Source: a bacterium
GTDB taxonomy: Bacteria > Patescibacteriota > Minisyncoccia > Phycocordibacterales > PALSA-1337
Reading direction: 5' to 3'
Length of the DNA stretch: 6,036 nucleotides
Assembly (NCBI GenBank): GCA_030698965.1
Contig: JAUYLM010000065.1
Coordinates: forward strand, 1-6,036
Shown here: positions 1-5,881 of the stretch, one piece after another
How the letters are laid out: every line of letters begins with the position of its first letter
How positions within the stretch are numbered: the stretch's first letter is position 1
The notes under the pieces: model-generated
Database searches by the model: none
What the model saw: only the letters and a program-made list of their open reading frames with translations
What the model was told of the DNA's origin: nothing
Made by a program: the position numbers and the translations under genes

Positions 1-167
1 GAAGGGATAAAAATAATTGGAGTCAGAAATACTCCTACAAAGAAAATCCATAGAGAAGTCTTTTCCAGCATTCCTTTCTCGGCTGATGAATGTTCTTTTC
101 TAGTCTCCTGCTCATTTCCAGCGGCGGTCATTGCTGGGTTATCATAGCGGGTTGTTGGAAGATCCAT
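1..167 (-). CDS. Unidentified membrane protein, N-terminal part (cut by window edge)
   Basis: An open frame runs from an ATG at 165-167 to the left edge, giving 55 complete codons. The first ~35 residues are polar and charged. A hydrophobic stretch from about residue 38 onward (SLWIFFVGVFLTPIIFIP) looks like the first membrane helix of an integral membrane protein. I do not recognise the family. CPR genomes encode many multi-helix envelope proteins, such as O-antigen-ligase-like and polysaccharide proteins, that start with a short soluble segment followed by such a helix, but that is only an analogy. No Shine-Dalgarno precedes the ATG. The frame is supported by clean opening to the edge, normal amino-acid composition, and a well-placed extended -10 promoter about 40 bases upstream. 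It lies downstream of rnpB on the same strand but is separated from it by a terminator, so it is probably a separate unit. In-frame Met codons 13 and 33 are possible alternative starts. Confidence 0.72.
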   Translation of the reverse strand, partial: MDLPTTRYDNPAMTAAGNEQETRKEHSSAEKGMLEKTSLWIFFVGVFLTPIIFIP

Positions 168-208
168 ATGTGTATGTATATTGAAAATAAATAATAATAA
201 TTGTGGTA

Positions 209-237
209 ATTATATCAGAAAATCAAGAAAGCAAAAA
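209..237 (-). promoter_or_regulatory. Extended -10 promoter for the membrane protein gene
   Basis: Reading the minus strand, TGATATAAT (217 down to 209) is a perfect extended -10 element. Seventeen bases upstream lies only a poor -35 match, TTTTTG (237-232), which coincides with the end of the rnpB terminator. The predicted transcription start is near 202, leaving a leader of about 35 bases before the ATG at 167. An extended -10 can work without a good -35. Confidence 0.6.
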
Positions 238-259
238 GCTTCCTTTGGGGAAGCTTTTT
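233..259 (-). terminator. Rho-independent terminator after rnpB
   Basis: An 11-bp perfect stem (233-243 paired with 249-259) encloses a 5-base loop. On the minus strand it reads AAAAAGCTTCC, loop, GGAAGCTTTTT, followed by GCTTTC, which provides a U-rich tail. It begins only a few bases after the closing P1 helix of RNase P RNA, the expected place for an rnpB terminator. The A-rich left arm means it could also work on the plus strand, but no plus-strand gene is seen to its left. Confidence 0.88.
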
Positions 260-264
260 GATAT

Positions 265-590
265 AACGTATCGATAAGCCGAATTCTGTATCTGCCCGGT
301 AAAGAGCAAACGACAGCCATTTATCTGGGAAGTGGGTTACCCCACTCCTCAAGCGGCACTCCCGTCGCCATATCTCTATAGCGACGGGCACGGCCTTGCA
401 CCTAAGTAAGGATTTTGCCGTTTCACCCCACCCACTTGATAGTGAGTGGACTCGTCTCTGTTCGCACCTCGCGGATCGCTCCGGACGGGTATTACCCGCT
501 ACCCTTCTGCCAGACTTGCGCCTGGCCGGTGTTCGGACTTTCCTCTATAAACTCCAATTTCTTGGTATTTACAGCGGCTGTCTGATACGT
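265..590 (-). ncRNA. rnpB: RNase P RNA (catalytic RNA of tRNA 5' maturation)
   Basis: This is the RNA subunit of the endonuclease that removes 5' leaders from pre-tRNAs. Conserved core motifs read on the minus strand: GAGGAAAGUCCGAAC (about 531-545) and ACAGAAUUCGGCUUAU (274-289) form P4, with GAA/UUC replacing the GGG/CCC pairs of E. coli. Also present are ACAGAGACGAGUCC, GGUGAAACGGC and GCAAGGCC. Helices I could pair: P1 266-272/584-590 (7 bp); P2 312-318/576-582 (7 bp); P8 509-526 with a GCAA loop; P12 428-449 (9 bp, 4-base loop); P15 361-368/381-388 (8 bp); P18 328-348 with a GUAA loop; and a P19-like hairpin 290-311. It is of general type A but reduced. P13, P14 and P6/P16/P17 are not found, and the P15 loop has no GGU for pairing with tRNA CCA. 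It is flanked by its own promoter and terminator. The short open frames crossing this region are not genes. Confidence 0.97.
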
Positions 591-596
591 AGAAAT

Positions 597-625
597 ACTT
601 TATCACAATTTCATTGATTTGTAAA
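597..625 (-). promoter_or_regulatory. Promoter of rnpB
   Basis: On the minus strand a -35 element TTTACA (625-620, five of six consensus bases) is followed after 17 bases by the -10 element TAAAGT (602-597). The latter is preceded by TGA, making it an extended -10. Seven bases further is position 590, which is exactly the outermost base of RNase P helix P1, so the predicted start agrees with the RNA 5' end. It lies between the nrdB stop and rnpB, so rnpB can be transcribed independently of nrdAB. Confidence 0.65.
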
Positions 626-630
626 TCAAT
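613..630. repeat. 18-bp perfect palindrome between nrdB and rnpB
   Basis: ATTGATTT GT AAATCAAT is an inverted repeat with 8-bp arms and a 2-base centre. It covers the -35 element of the rnpB promoter and starts 7 bases after the nrdB stop codon. It could be an operator for a dimeric regulator, or a weak AU-rich hairpin at the 3' end of the nrdB message. It lacks a GC-rich stem and a proper U-tract, so it is not a typical terminator. Confidence 0.5.
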
Positions 631-636
631 TTCCCC

Positions 637-1653
637 TTACTCTGCTTTCTCAGCCTTTACTTCCTCCTTTTCTTTCGCGTGGGCCCTGACGTCTACCTCG
701 TAGCTAGTATTTTGAGACTCAAAGAAGTTCACGAGCTCATAAACATCGGTAGCTGTAGACATCCACTTTGCGGGATTAGTGACCTTATAGTGAGCGGGGA
801 AACCGAGCTCTTCCAGTCGCCGGTCAGTCACGTATTTTACGTACTGATTGACATAGTCAGCATTAAGTCCGAGGATTCCATTTGGAAATAAATCTCTATT
901 GTAATCAACTTCCCTTTCTACTCCCTCAATAATTATATTTCTTATGTCGTTGGCGAAATTTTCCGTGAGCAAGTCCGTATTTTCTTCGAGAATATTATGG
1001 ATAAGATTTATTCCGAATTTCAAGTGAAGGCTTTCATCACGAAGAACCCAGTTTATCATTGAACCGAAGTTTCGAAGCTGTTTCCTCTGGCGGAATGACA
1101 GGGCAACCATGAAGCCTGAGTAGAACCAGATGCCTTCCATCACGATGTTTGTGGCCACGAGATTGCGTATGAAGTCTTTCTTCCCTTCCGTGGTGCTGAC
1201 ATCCAGGGATGTCTCCGTCATCCTCCTCATATACTTGTTTATATAATCCTCCTTTGCCTTCATGGAAGGGACATTCAGGTGGTGTTTGTAGACATTTTCC
1301 CTGTCGAAAGGAAAAGTTTCCAGGACGTATTCGAAGCCTATGCAGTGATTCGCCTCTTCCCACATCTGCTTGGCCAGATAAAGATGGCATTCTGGTGATT
1401 TGAGGTACGGGTATATTCCTAGAGCGATGGATCGATTGACTATGAGTTCAGCAGGATTGAAAAAGGCCATTAGGAACTCCACGGCATGGCGTTCGTCATC
1501 GGTCATCTTCTTCCAGTCATCAAGATCCTCCTTCAAAGCGATCTCGTGCGGAAACCATGTATTCCTGACTGCCTGATTGTATAAATCATAAGCCCATTGA
1601 TATTTTATCGGGTGCAGGCTTGTATCTTCTGGTGCGGGTTTTCCTATGAGCAT
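637..1653 (-). CDS. nrdB: Ribonucleotide reductase class I small subunit, class Ic type (R2c)
   Basis: This 338-residue R2 protein houses the metal cofactor that starts the radical chemistry converting ribonucleotides to deoxyribonucleotides with NrdA. The six ligands are visible: E69 (NPAEL), E100 and H103 (WEEANH), E173 (VMEGIW), E207 and H210 (RDESLH). The position that carries the radical Tyr in class Ia is F107 (HCIGF), and the first ligand is Glu rather than Asp. Both are hallmarks of the Chlamydia trachomatis Mn(IV)/Fe(III) class Ic enzyme. From recalled numbering (E89, E120, H123, F127, E193, E227, H230, Y338), every residue is offset by exactly 20, including Y318 in the C-terminal tail that relays the radical to R1. 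W33 is the likely partner of E. coli W48. The last ~20 residues are highly charged (Lys/Glu-rich), as in R2 tails that dock in R1. It follows nrdA by 40 bases with no clear Shine-Dalgarno and is presumably co-transcribed with it. Identity is near certain; the metal content is inferred. Confidence 0.97.
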   Translation of the reverse strand: MLIGKPAPEDTSLHPIKYQWAYDLYNQAVRNTWFPHEIALKEDLDDWKKMTDDERHAVEFLMAFFNPAELIVNRSIALGIYPYLKSPECHLYLAKQMWEEANHCIGFEYVLETFPFDRENVYKHHLNVPSMKAKEDYINKYMRRMTETSLDVSTTEGKKDFIRNLVATNIVMEGIWFYSGFMVALSFRQRKQLRNFGSMINWVLRDESLHLKFGINLIHNILEENTDLLTENFANDIRNIIIEGVEREVDYNRDLFPNGILGLNADYVNQYVKYVTDRRLEELGFPAHYKVTNPAKWMSTATDVYELVNFFESQNTSYEVDVRAHAKEKEEVKAEKAE

Positions 1654-1693
1654 TTTGGTATTTGGTTATTCTGTAATTGATAAATTCGTCGGT

Positions 1694-4342
1694 CTACTGA
1701 CAGCTGTCGCACTGAGCGCGTTCCGCTGGATCGATCGGGCAGACTTTTGGAGAAGACTTTGAGACCGCAGATCCCAATTTGACAGCTTCTTTTTTAGGAG
1801 AAATGTTAAGTGACGATAAGTCTGTAAATTTACCTGGTATATTGGGAACCTTTGGAGTCTCAGGCAGCTTTGGAACGGCGGCTGGGGCCTGAGTAGGAGT
1901 AAAAATCGAGACGGTACTTATTTCTGGTTCCGGCACGATTTTTTCCTCCGCCATTGCCCTTGCTACGGCGCCAAATCCTTTCTTACCGATTTTCTCAGCC
2001 TTATTCACCTTGACCGTGCTCTGCTCGGCAGTATGGCGAGGCTTCATGTGTAGATAATATGTTGACTTCAACCCCTTTTCCCATGCTGTCATGTATATGT
2101 TCATTGTCTCATCGATATCTCTTGTTTCAAGGTACATATTCCTTGAAAGGGCCTGGTCAACCCACTTCTGCGCTCTGGCCGCAACCTCTATGTAAGCAAA
2201 CGGAGATGTTGTAAAAGAAGTTTTGTAGATATCTTTAATATACTGAGGGATGCTTTCAATACCGGAAATATCTCCTTGATATTCTATGATATCTTCCCTC
2301 ACCTTTTCCCAGAGTCCCATATTTTTTAAATCCTTCACAAGGTTGTGGTTGAGATCAAGATACTTGCCAGAAATTTTATTTCTAGAAAAAACCTGGGCGA
2401 AGCGTGCGTCAATGCCGGGAGTGGTGCCGGCGATTATTCCGATGTTCGCGTTTGGAGCCACAGCCATGAGGGTGGCGTTCCTCATTCCTTTTTTGACTTT
2501 ATCACGGAGAAGATTCCAGTTTAGGCCTCGATGCCTGCTTTCCCTGCTCACGGAAATAGGCACCCCTCGCTCCGCGTCAAGCTTGGACATGGAATCAATC
2601 GGAACTTTACCCTTTGACCATTCTGATCCTTCAAAATTCTTATATGCCCCCCTTTCTTGGGCAAGATTCGCACTTTCATCTATCGCCATATAGCTGACAA
2701 ATTCGAAAATCCTGTCGGCAAAATCCCAAGCATGCTCACTGTCATATGCCATGCCAAGCTTTTCGATCGTATCGGCAAACCCCATGACCCCTAGCCCGAC
2801 TGCCCGATTCTCCTTGTCTGATTTATTGGCTTCCGGAATTGAAAGAATATTGATATCAATGAGATTGTCCAGATGACGAACTGCCCGACGGATACTTTCT
2901 TCGAGCCTGCTCCAATTAACCTCTTTGTTATTGACGTGCGCGGCCAAGTTAAGAGATGCGAGATTGCAGACCGCTATATTATCCTTGTCCTGAGGAAGGC
3001 AGATTTCTGTGCAGAGGTTTGACATGTGTATTGTGCCGGTATTGTTATTCAATGCACGGAGATTTATAGCGTCTTTCCAGACAAGCCATGGATGAGAAGT
3101 GGTCTGAAGCGAAACCAGTATTTGCCTGAACTGTTCGGATGCCGGGATTTTTTTGAAAGTCCTTAGCTCCCCTTTTTCAGCTTTGTCTATGTAATATTCA
3201 TAGCGCTTGCTGAATTCCTGACCATAAAGCTCATTTAAATCTCTAGTCTCAGCCGGATCAAACATGTACCAATCCTGGCCAGCTTTCGCTCTTTTCATGA
3301 ATTCGTCAGAAAGATATACGGCTGTATTGGCGGTTCTCATGCGCAGATGATCATCTCCGGAATTGTTTTTCCAATCGATAAACTCCTGAAAATCTATATG
3401 CCAATTCTCCATATAGAAGCATAGGGCGCCTTTTTTCTTACCTCCTCGCATAATGGCACGAATAGCAACGTCCACAATCTTGGCAAAGGGGGTCGGTCCG
3501 GAAGACGTCCCCCCGAAATTGGAGTGAAGAGGAGAGCCTGTCGCACGAAGCTTGGTAATAGAGAGTCCGATTCCTCCGGAATCTTTGGATAGCATCATGA
3601 CATCAGACACTGTCTTGGCAATATGCCTCATATCGTCATGTATTTCCAAAAGAAAGCAGTTCGATAGCGACGGCTTTGTGGTTCCGGCCGCAAGATTCGT
3701 CGAACCTCCGGGAATATACTCGTGCCTCGACATTTTTACATAGAATTTCTTCGCAGCTTCCGTGGAGTTCTCTTCATTATACGAAAGTCCCATTGCTATT
3801 CGCATGAAAAAGTATTGGGGAGTCTCTACAGAATTCTGGTCGAGGTCTTTTATCATGTATCTATTTATAAGCCCATCGAGTCCTGCGTACTGAAATAATT
3901 CATCCCTTTCAATAAACAGGGTATCCGCCAAGACATTCAGGTCAAACTTGGATTTCATATCCGGATGAAGCCTATTGGCCTTTATACCCTCTTCTATATA
4001 TGAAATAAATCCATCTCTATGCTTCTTCTTCAGGTCTTCAGAGTTGTCTTTGTCATAATCGCCTATAACGTGGCGGTAAATCGTCTTCAGCAGAAGTCGA
4101 GTTGCGACCTTGTCAAACTCTATATCCTCTTTTATGTTCTGGACCGCTGCATTTATTGTTGCCTTGTCCATTTCGTCCGTATTGATGCCGTCGTAGAGAG
4201 TAAGGTTCGTCTCTGTCGCAATCTGCGTGACTTTTGAAATCGGGTCTGTAAGACCGACGCATGCTCTCTCAATGGAACGGTTGACTCTGTCGGCATTGTG
4301 CGGCTCTCTTGTGCCATCAGCCTTCGTGATGAATATGGGCAT
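1694..4342 (-). CDS. nrdA: Ribonucleoside-diphosphate reductase class I large subunit
   Basis: This 882-residue catalytic R1 subunit reduces ribonucleotides using a thiyl radical generated through NrdB. Residues ~1-95 form one N-terminal ATP-cone for overall activity control by ATP/dATP (starting ITKADGTREPHNADRVNRSI). The ten-stranded barrel follows. C229 (LSNCFLL) and C459 (AVCNLASLNL) are the redox pair that reduces substrate. N442, C444 and E446 (SNLCTEI) are the active-site Asn, thiyl-radical Cys and Glu. Y762-Y763 (STYYLH) are the stacked tyrosines of the radical path. The C-terminal CDSCQ (C878, C881) is the swinging thiol pair that re-reduces the active site from thioredoxin or glutaredoxin. 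A Pro/Ala-rich stretch (~803-835) forms a long flexible linker to that tail. All essential residues are present and the frame is intact. It starts at the ATG just before the ATP-cone, with no Shine-Dalgarno. nrdB follows after 40 bases, so the two likely form one transcript. Confidence 0.98.
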   Translation of the reverse strand: MPIFITKADGTREPHNADRVNRSIERACVGLTDPISKVTQIATETNLTLYDGINTDEMDKATINAAVQNIKEDIEFDKVATRLLLKTIYRHVIGDYDKDNSEDLKKKHRDGFISYIEEGIKANRLHPDMKSKFDLNVLADTLFIERDELFQYAGLDGLINRYMIKDLDQNSVETPQYFFMRIAMGLSYNEENSTEAAKKFYVKMSRHEYIPGGSTNLAAGTTKPSLSNCFLLEIHDDMRHIAKTVSDVMMLSKDSGGIGLSITKLRATGSPLHSNFGGTSSGPTPFAKIVDVAIRAIMRGGKKKGALCFYMENWHIDFQEFIDWKNNSGDDHLRMRTANTAVYLSDEFMKRAKAGQDWYMFDPAETRDLNELYGQEFSKRYEYYIDKAEKGELRTFKKIPASEQFRQILVSLQTTSHPWLVWKDAINLRALNNNTGTIHMSNLCTEICLPQDKDNIAVCNLASLNLAAHVNNKEVNWSRLEESIRRAVRHLDNLIDINILSIPEANKSDKENRAVGLGVMGFADTIEKLGMAYDSEHAWDFADRIFEFVSYMAIDESANLAQERGAYKNFEGSEWSKGKVPIDSMSKLDAERGVPISVSRESRHRGLNWNLLRDKVKKGMRNATLMAVAPNANIGIIAGTTPGIDARFAQVFSRNKISGKYLDLNHNLVKDLKNMGLWEKVREDIIEYQGDISGIESIPQYIKDIYKTSFTTSPFAYIEVAARAQKWVDQALSRNMYLETRDIDETMNIYMTAWEKGLKSTYYLHMKPRHTAEQSTVKVNKAEKIGKKGFGAVARAMAEEKIVPEPEISTVSIFTPTQAPAAVPKLPETPKVPNIPGKFTDLSSLNISPKKEAVKLGSAVSKSSPKVCPIDPAERAQCDSCQ

Positions 4343-4353
4343 GAATTAAATAA

Positions 4354-4380
4354 AATAACTCTTTTAAAGTAATAGTTATT
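4354..4380. promoter_or_regulatory. AT-rich inverted repeat upstream of nrdA
   Basis: AATAACT (4354-4360) and AGTTATT (4374-4380) are perfect 7-bp inverted arms around a 13-base spacer, ending 12 bases upstream of the nrdA start codon. The location suits an operator or a leader hairpin. It does not match the 16-bp NrdR box I know, and AT-rich DNA forms such repeats by chance. Confidence 0.3.
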
Positions 4381-4405
4381 CTACTCTTTTGACCATCAAT
4401 AAAAA

Positions 4406-4418
4406 AGTGGATAACCAC
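4406..4418 (-). promoter_or_regulatory. DnaA-box-like site within a small dyad, upstream of nrdA
   Basis: On the minus strand TTATCCACT (4414-4406) matches the DnaA box TTATCCACA at eight of nine bases. It sits in a short dyad GTGG-ATAA-CCAC (4407-4418), about 65-75 bases before the nrdA start codon. DnaA boxes control nrdAB transcription in E. coli, so the position is suggestive. A single site proves little. Confidence 0.3.
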
Positions 4419-4445
4419 GATGAAAAACCATTAAGCAACAAAAAA

Positions 4446-4868
4446 TTACTTAGACAAGAGAAAATTCAATTTATCCCCTGGCATCAGATTATTTTTGTCA
4501 GAAAAGCCAGCATTTGCCTCAAGAATATAGAGACTTTCCTCCTCCGCAGAGAAAACTTTCGGGTATGTGTCCGGGGAAATATTCTTCTCAATATGAGTAA
4601 TTTTCTTTTCACCATCAATCCACAGAATGTCGATAGGAAATTCCATGCCTTTCATCCAAATTCCATGTGGCCCTAGAGTGTCGAAAACAAAAAGCATGGC
4701 CGTGTTTTCCGGAAGAGATCTCCTGCCGCCAAGACCTCTTACTCGCTCCAAATCCGTATCAGCGATAATGAGAGAAACTTCTCGATCCTCCAACTTTATA
4801 ACGGGAGATGACCGAGTTCCGGCAACCAGCAACAGGATGAGTAGAATTAAAACAAAATATTTAACCAT
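4446..4868 (-). CDS. DUF192 family exported or membrane-anchored protein
   Basis: This 140-residue protein has a hydrophobic N-terminal segment (residues ~4-17, FVLILLILLLVAG), a signal peptide or single anchor. No Cys follows it, so it is not a lipoprotein. The rest carries the DUF192 (PF02643) signature in order: ERVRGLGGRRSLP (41-53), AMLFVFD (57-63), GIWMKGMEFPIDILWID (69-85), YILEANAG (114-121) and PGDKL (130-134). DUF192 proteins are small beta-rich domains, widespread in bacteria and archaea and often exported. Their biochemical function is not established, so none is assigned here. The length is normal for the family and the domain looks complete. It is upstream of nrdA on the same strand with a 103-base gap and could be co-transcribed. 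It is divergent from the 4936-5280 gene. No Shine-Dalgarno is visible. Confidence 0.93.
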   Translation of the reverse strand: MVKYFVLILLILLLVAGTRSSPVIKLEDREVSLIIADTDLERVRGLGGRRSLPENTAMLFVFDTLGPHGIWMKGMEFPIDILWIDGEKKITHIEKNISPDTYPKVFSAEEESLYILEANAGFSDKNNLMPGDKLNFLLSK

Positions 4869-4935
4869 GAAAGCTATTCAATAGTTATCCGTCATAATAA
4901 TATCGTACCACATTATTAATGATAAATTTATAAAT
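4869..4935. promoter_or_regulatory. Divergent intergenic region with unresolved promoters
   Basis: These 67 very AT-rich bases separate two divergently oriented genes and must hold the start signals for at least one of them. Several TATAAT-like words occur on both strands (for example ATAATAATAT near 4894-4903), but none pairs convincingly with a -35 at normal spacing. I therefore mark the region rather than a specific promoter. Confidence 0.35.
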
Positions 4936-5280
4936 ATGACAAATGACTACATCTTGCAGATATTAGCCGTGGCTGTAGTGGCGATGATTGTCGGATCTAT
5001 ATTAGCAAAGCCGCGTAGCTGGAAGCACGGCGTTGGACAATTTATAGTTATTGTCATTTCCCTGGTCGCCCTTTCATTTTTTATACTCCAAACTGGCGCT
5101 TATGGCTGGATGGATGGCGCCCTTTTGGGATTTTTCGCCTGGCTAGGCTTCATTTTCCCCAGAGATATGGTGTCACTGATATCAGAAGGCAGAGAAACTA
5201 AATTAGTTTTCATAGGAACAGGGGCAGGCCTTGTCACTTTTGCCATTTCCGGGGCTATACTCGCTGCCTGGATGGCTTAG
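4936..5280 (+). CDS. Small four-helix membrane protein, DUF1761-like
   Basis: This 114-residue, very hydrophobic protein has four predicted membrane helices at about residues 6-24, 35-53, 58-75 and 90-112. A basic loop (KPRSWKHG, 25-32) follows helix 1. The GALLGFFAWLGFIFP segment (61-75), the charged loop, and a final helix ending in W112 resemble DUF1761 (PF08570) integral membrane proteins of unknown function. The match is judged by eye. The ATG at 4936 has no Shine-Dalgarno but sits directly before the first helix, with no alternative upstream in frame. It is the only plus-strand gene in the window. Its stop codon overlaps by a few bases the stop of the ABC transporter remnant arriving from the other strand, so the two ends are convergent. 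Confidence 0.8.
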   Translation: MTNDYILQILAVAVVAMIVGSILAKPRSWKHGVGQFIVIVISLVALSFFILQTGAYGWMDGALLGFFAWLGFIFPRDMVSLISEGRETKLVFIGTGAGLVTFAISGAILAAWMA

Positions 5281-5375
5281 CCCTCCAGAAGCTCCTCGAT
5301 ATTCTTATTGGCAAACCCTCCCGCTTGTAGAGTCCAGAGCTTGGCATAAACTCCACCTGTTCTGAGTATCAGCTC
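5277..5375 (-). pseudogene. C-terminal remnant of an ABC transporter ATP-binding subunit
   Basis: Reading back from a TAA at 5277-5279, 32 codons give ELILRTGGVYAKLWTLQAGG and then a short tail ending in EELLEG. The pattern 'eLl..GGvYakLw.lQaGGF' is the usual extreme C-terminus of MsbA/lipid-exporter-like ABC proteins, just after the His-switch region. The remainder of the gene (Walker A, signature, Walker B, membrane domain) is absent. Upstream in this frame the homology ends at about 5375 and a TAG lies at about 5393. The sequence then belongs to the RhuM gene in a different frame. This is a remnant, not a translated gene. The assignment rests on a short but characteristic motif. Confidence 0.7.
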
Positions 5376-5866
5376 GTAGCAAAGACATCCCTAACTTTTT
5401 GATAGAAATTCTTTTCTGAAGTTCGGATTTTCCTGATCCGTTCCTCAAATTCCTCAAAATATCCTTTAGCTACTTTGCCTTCTGCTAAACGCTCATCATC
5501 CATAGCGAAACCTTTCACAATATATTCTTTCAATCTTTGAGTTGCCCAAATACGGAATTGAGTACCTCTGAATGAGTTTACTCGGTAGCCTACGGAAATA
5601 ATGACATCAAGGTTGTAATAATTAGTCGGTTTGGTGATGTTGGTAGAAAATTCGGAATTTCCGAATTTTCTCATAGTTTGTTCTAAAATAAGCTCATTTT
5701 CAGTGTAAATATTCTGAATATGCTCATTTATAGTAGATTTTGACTTATCAAAAAGCTCTGCCATCTGATCCTGGGTCAGCCAGACAGTATCATTCTCACG
5801 ACGGACATCTATTTTAGTTTGCCCATCTTCAGTGTTATATATGATTATTTTATTATTTTCTTCCAT
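5369..5866 (-). pseudogene. RhuM family protein, truncated to its N-terminal half
   Basis: The 165 residues match the start of the RhuM family (PF13310, named for a Salmonella SPI-3 gene). The conserved opening IIIYNTEDGQTKIDVR is followed by a helix-turn-helix-like segment WLTQDQMAELFDKSKSTINEHI (29-50, broken here as WLTQDQMAELF and KSTINEHI). Then come YYNLDVIISVGYRVNSFRGT (83-102), QFRIWATQRLKEYIVKGF (103-120) and RTSEKNFYQKVRDVFATS (148-165). Family members are usually about 330 residues and continue after 'VRD.yATS' with a second half (typically IDYD...) that is absent here. The frame hits TGA at once and runs into an ABC transporter tail. RhuM proteins are common in accessory regions and near phage or restriction genes, and their molecular role is unclear. 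The start is supported by agreement with the family N-terminus. A truncated product could still be made and bind DNA, but loss of function is likelier. Confidence 0.88.
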
Positions 5867-5873
5867 AAAAGTA

Positions 5874-5879
5874 ATTATA
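5874..5879 (-). promoter_or_regulatory. Consensus -10 element immediately before the RhuM start codon
   Basis: TATAAT reads on the minus strand at 5879-5874, seven bases before the RhuM ATG at 5866. A start of transcription at normal distance would fall on or next to the ATG and give a leaderless message. No good -35 is seen at 16-18 bases, and the surrounding DNA is AT-rich, so the element is tentative. Confidence 0.4.
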
Positions 5880-5881
5880 TT

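Noticed and set aside
396..617. Plus-strand open frame of 73 codons starting ATGCATTTGTC-like near 396
   Set aside because: It lies on the complement of the RNase P RNA. The RNA core motifs and paired helices explain the sequence, and the peptide resembles no known protein.
1037..1403. Open frames of 64-117 codons on both strands inside nrdB
   Set aside because: The nrdB frame carries all metal ligands and full-length homology. The others are by-products of its codon usage.
637..1653. R2-like ligand-binding oxidase (R2lox) instead of NrdB
   Set aside because: The gene directly follows a complete nrdA, keeps the C-terminal Tyr and the R1-binding tail, and matches class Ic spacing exactly. 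R2lox proteins have no R1 partner.
2286..4237. Plus-strand open frames of 63-135 codons antisense to nrdA
   Set aside because: nrdA is intact and continuous through this region. None of the antisense frames has recognisable motifs or start signals.
4343..4445. NrdR boxes upstream of nrdA
   Set aside because: No pair of 16-bp elements resembling the acaCwAtATaTwGtgt pattern is visible.
4389..4884. Plus-strand open frames of 85-95 codons opposite the DUF192 gene
   Set aside because: The minus frame has complete DUF192 motifs and a signal segment, while the plus frames show no family features.
5277..5866. Single frameshifted gene spanning the RhuM half and the ABC tail
   Set aside because: The two parts belong to unrelated families that are not known as fusions, and no shift of a base or two would give a sensible combined protein.
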